Assembly (NCBI GenBank): GCA_037178625.1
Contig: JAWZXG010000025.1
Location: 248,001 to 312,000 of the forward strand
Source: Skeletonema tropicum
Taxonomy: Eukaryota; Bacillariophyta; Thalassiosirophyceae; Thalassiosirales; Thalassiosiraceae
Direction of reading: 5' to 3'
DNA length: 64,000 nucleotides
The notes under the pieces were generated by a model, which did no database searches, had not been told where the DNA came from, and worked only from the letters and a program-made list of their open reading frames with translations. The translations under genes were made by a program, and so were the position numbers. Shown here piece by piece: positions 61,550 to 64,000 of the stretch (within the stretch, counting starts at the first letter, position 1; each line of letters opens with the position of its first letter).

Positions 61550-62203
61550 TCAAGAGGATAATCGTCCCATGCCTTCTTTACGTTCCAATTCCGATTTGAT
61601 CATGACAAGTTTTTTGTTTTCCAATTCATTGAGGTGTGATTTCATTTCCCCCTTCTTCGTCCCCTTTTCGTGTTTGTTGAATTCGCCTTCGTCAATCCTC
61701 AACCATGCCTTTTGCTTTGATCGCCCCTCACGTAAATGTACCAACAGTGGATTGGGATGACGATCATATTTGCTCCAAGCTCGGCTTTGAATGATGATGT
61801 GTTGTATACCCCGAGGGGAAGTAGGTGGTGTTGGCTGTTGTGTTGATGGACTTGACCGTTGCTGAGGAGGTTGGTGTGATGGTGCCAGAATGGATGGACG
61901 AGATACATCTGCGCCGTTGGTTCGCCGCGCGGTTGTCACAAGTGGATTGAGGCTGGTGATGCGTAGACGATTGATATTCTTCTCGACCGTCCCGTCCATA
62001 CAATATCTGATATCAAATGATCCGTCGGCATGGTCTTTTTGAACGAATCCGTTTCCGCCTTCGCTATTCGGTCTGCCAACGAAATTCTGAGGTGCAATAT
62101 GAACCAATTGGCCAAACAACGGAGGAGGCATGATGATGCGATGGATTGGGCGGCAAATATTGATGGATGTACTGTGTATTGTGATGTGATATGACCGTTG
62201 CAT
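61550..62203 (-). CDS. Unknown protein (217 aa) with small beta-barrel-like N-terminus
   Basis: After PPPLFGQLVHIAP the sequence GNGFVQKDHADGSFDIRYCMDGTVEKNINRLRI looks like a Tudor/SH3-like barrel: V..Y.DG..E..V...RI. A Pro/Ser/Gln-rich linker and a Lys/Glu-rich helical tail follow. The start may be MPPPLFG (62129) rather than the upstream Met. Possibly a chromatin-reader-like accessory factor of the element; that is a guess. Confidence 0.45.
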   Translation of the reverse strand: MQRSYHITIHSTSINICRPIHRIIMPPPLFGQLVHIAPQNFVGRPNSEGGNGFVQKDHADGSFDIRYCMDGTVEKNINRLRITSLNPLVTTARRTNGADVSRPSILAPSHQPPQQRSSPSTQQPTPPTSPRGIQHIIIQSRAWSKYDRHPNPLLVHLREGRSKQKAWLRIDEGEFNKHEKGTKKGEMKSHLNELENKKLVMIKSELERKEGMGRLSS

Positions 62204-62313
62204 TCGGATCTCATGGTGGGGGTGTTCAAAAAGGCAGTTAGAATCAAAAAAATCAAGGTAGGAACTAGTATTGCTCTACGACACTAATAAACCGTTTTTT
62301 TTGCCTTGCTTTT

Positions 62314-62553
62314 TTAGCTCTCCCTGAAGTACGTAGATAGATATATTCGCTTGTCAAGATGTACTTGATATCGACCATCCGCACAAACTTCGACAATAGA
62401 ACCTGTCACTCCATTGAGAGATAAAGACTTCAGTTCGCGGAGGACGATCCTGTCGCCAACAATGAGTGGTCCTTCGTCATTAGAAGATGATGAATTTTCC
62501 ATGATGAAGTACAATGTAGTGCACAGAGTACAGAAATAGATAGAAGCAGACAA
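62314..62553 (-). CDS. Unknown ORF truncated by the TIR element
   Basis: 80 codons. GDRIVLRELKSLSLNGVTGSIVEV.ADGRYQVHLD resembles a small beta-barrel domain I associate with short diatom proteins. The frame then runs into the TIR and stops, so the original C-terminus is lost. The likely real start is MENSSSSNDEG. Confidence 0.45.
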   Translation of the reverse strand: MSASIYFCTLCTTLYFIMENSSSSNDEGPLIVGDRIVLRELKSLSLNGVTGSIVEVCADGRYQVHLDKRIYLSTYFRES

Positions 62554-62603
62554 TAGTAGAAGGTAGATGCCGTCAACGTCTTCTTCTCCTCTCTGTCTGT
62601 AGG

Positions 62604-63160
62604 CTACCGCGCAAAAAAATTGCTCCCTGCAAAAAATTGTTCCAGCGCGCTCTCACGCACAAAAGTAGCCTACAACCATGTCAGCACACCCCTCCACCAT
62701 GGCCAATAATAAACATTCGACAAAAAAGGCGATCGGGAATGCCAAACTAAACACTATCTGAATATAATTATTCCTTGGATGACCTATTTATATCTATTCC
62801 TCATTGAGTTATCTTCAATTGTTCCTGTGTGATTTTCAACATTTTTACTAGTTAAAATCACTAGGTAAAATCGCCTAAACAACCCATCTGACCCATGCTA
62901 ATTTACCACATTAGGACGAATACAGCAGTTACAATGTTGACCAGTGGCTCTATCGACAGCCAATAATGTGTGCTATCACATGACACCTGGTTATTCTAGT
63001 GCACAAGTATACCAAGAAACTTACCAGGCTACAGAGTGGATATGTCGACATGGTTGCTAGGAATTTTGTGCAGACTCGTGACCAAAGTGCTTGCTAATCA
63101 CCTTTTTTACTAGCGAACTCGGGACCTAAATGCTCCTGTAGCAATTTTTTTGCGCGGTAG
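62604..63160. mobile_element. MITE (557 bp) with 21-bp perfect TIRs
   Basis: CTACCGCGCAAAAAAATTGC at 62604 is perfectly inverted at 63140-63160. TAGG flanks both ends (62600-62603 and 63161-63164). There is no ORF. The superfamily is not assigned. Confidence 0.75.
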
Positions 63161-63213
63161 TAGGTAGGTACGCTTCAAAAACATCAAAATGTGGCAGAGA
63201 ATCTGCAACAACT

Positions 63214-63612
63214 GTGGTGGCTCCACAGCGTCGTTCAAAGAGAGGTCAGAATAACTCGGCCCCAATGAAGGTAACCGCTCCTTCTCAATTATTCCGTAGT
63301 CGCGATACAGCAGTGTCATGCTTCAACTTCCCTCTTGATCCCAGTAATATTGATCACCTCAAAGTGATATGTTCTAAATGCAAGATGGTCTTGGGTGAAG
63401 CCAAAGACGGAATCCTCACCGAGGCAATAAAGAAGAAGAAACGTGCCGACAAACGAATGTGCGAACGGCCGTGGGACCTCAACAAGAAATGTATCATGCG
63501 AAAGGCAGGGACCAAGACAGAAAGAAACCTAAGTTCCGGTCGAATATCACACAAAAATATTCAAACAGCATCATTCACGAGCCAATACTCAATATTCCAC
63601 TTGACTGTGTGA
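63214..63612 (+). CDS. Unknown ORF with a CxxC pair, possible first exon
   Basis: 132 codons starting at a GTG. It contains VICSKCKMVLGEAKDG, one half of a zinc-ribbon, and a Lys/Arg-rich segment. Around 63440-63612 the frame of the next feature is also open, so a frame change or an intron probably joins them. Confidence 0.35.
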   Translation: MVAPQRRSKRGQNNSAPMKVTAPSQLFRSRDTAVSCFNFPLDPSNIDHLKVICSKCKMVLGEAKDGILTEAIKKKKRADKRMCERPWDLNKKCIMRKAGTKTERNLSSGRISHKNIQTASFTSQYSIFHLTV

Positions 63613-64000
63613 CGAAGGCATCAATGCATGTCGTGCTGGGGTTCACGAACTGGCTCGTAAATTTGTCTATTTCTGCTTACGAATGCATCGAGAAGAAAGC
63701 AGCTGCCCGATCTTCTGGCACGGAGCAGGTAGCATTCCGTGAGACGATTGAATTGGTATTGAAGAAGTTATATAGATACAAAGAGTTTCTTACCGAACAG
63801 GAGAAGGACACTAAATCCGTATTCACTAGGCAGAGCACTGTTGTCGCTGATTTACTTTCACGGACTGATGAGTTGGAAGTCATCAAAGAAACCATCGGAG
63901 AAGACTTTTCGTTGACTGAGGAAGCAACAGCAGAGCTGCGTGAGAAACAGCAGCAGCTCGAGGATGAGTTAAAGCATCTCGAGAAGCAATTGGAGACTGA
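63445..64000 (+). CDS. Coiled-coil-rich frame running off the window
   Basis: Open from about 63445 to the end. EPILNIPLDCVTKASMHVVLGFTNWLVNLS is followed by charged helical sequence ending EKQQQLEDELKHLEKQLE, a strong coiled coil. The N-terminal border and family are unknown. Confidence 0.45.

Larger units (their letters stand above)
60867..62334 (-). mobile_element. 1.47-kb DNA element with 32-bp perfect TIRs, 8-bp TSD
   Basis: The ends match perfectly for 32 bp: ACGTACTTCAGGGAGAGC... at 60867-60898 and its inverse at 62303-62334. The 8-bp direct repeat AGATAGAT flanks both ends, though it lies in low-complexity sequence. Two minus-strand ORFs fill the interior; neither is a recognisable transposase. 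It is inserted at the 3' side of the 62314-62553 ORF. Confidence 0.8.

Noticed and set aside
1..64000. CRISPR arrays, operons, Shine-Dalgarno sites and riboswitches
   Set aside because: Introns, LTR elements and SINEs show a eukaryotic genome; no regularly spaced short repeats with unique spacers were seen.

Overview
The window is eukaryotic and most likely comes from a diatom or a closely related stramenopile alga. Four things point that way: short introns of about 70-330 bp with GT/AG ends, Ty1/copia relics with CoDi-type (diatom copia) RNase H motifs, type II membrane glycosyltransferases carrying a cysteine-rich CTFC...CCP module of a kind I associate with diatom secretory proteins, and dense nested transposons. 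The organism assignment is inference. The presence of introns, LTRs and a tRNA-derived SINE rules out a prokaryote.

1-12.9 kb is a pile of mobile DNA. An inverted Helitron-like left end (1-1513) sits in a decayed Gypsy element (to 4646). That Gypsy copy sits in a decayed copia-type element (4647 to about 11900). The copia relic is further split by a 1.76-kb non-autonomous copia-derived element (4744-6502, TSD ATAGC) and by a small Helitron-like element (7623-8841). Two MITE-like elements follow.

13.0-38.5 kb is a broken glycosyltransferase locus. A GT25-like domain is joined by a 73-bp intron to a GT31 domain. The 3' part is cut by a tRNA-derived SINE, and it is followed by a LicD/fukutin-like gene whose last codons are displaced by 21.5 kb. 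The displaced block is a full-length Gypsy element (16898-38435, TSD GTTGG) with intact gag and pol. It holds insert A (22106-26267, Helitron-like, with a three-exon gene) and insert B (26312-37291, an array of splice-site-like repeats). Insert B holds a copia-type LTR element (27331-35706, TSD GATAC). That element in turn holds another SINE (17-bp TSD) and a Helitron-like element with ORF1 and PIF1-type helicase exons (29586-33499).

38.5-50.5 kb is gene-bearing. It contains a minus-strand methyltransferase/O-fucosyltransferase-like protein, a region with two hairpin units whose stems covary, a 1.4-kb piggyBac-like TTAA element, a three-exon GT10 fucosyltransferase, a truncated type II membrane/CTFC protein, and a GalE-like pseudogene. 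The GT25/GT31, GT10 and truncated genes share the CTFC module, so unrelated catalytic folds have been fitted to the same lumenal domain. I infer that they act on secretory glycans in the Golgi.

50.6-64 kb is again repeat-rich. A 7.4-kb element with inverted ends contains a dead SWIM-finger transposase. It is followed by a 730-bp-period tandem duplication, a 1.47-kb element with 32-bp perfect TIRs and two ORFs, a 557-bp MITE, and the start of a coiled-coil-rich gene that runs off the window.
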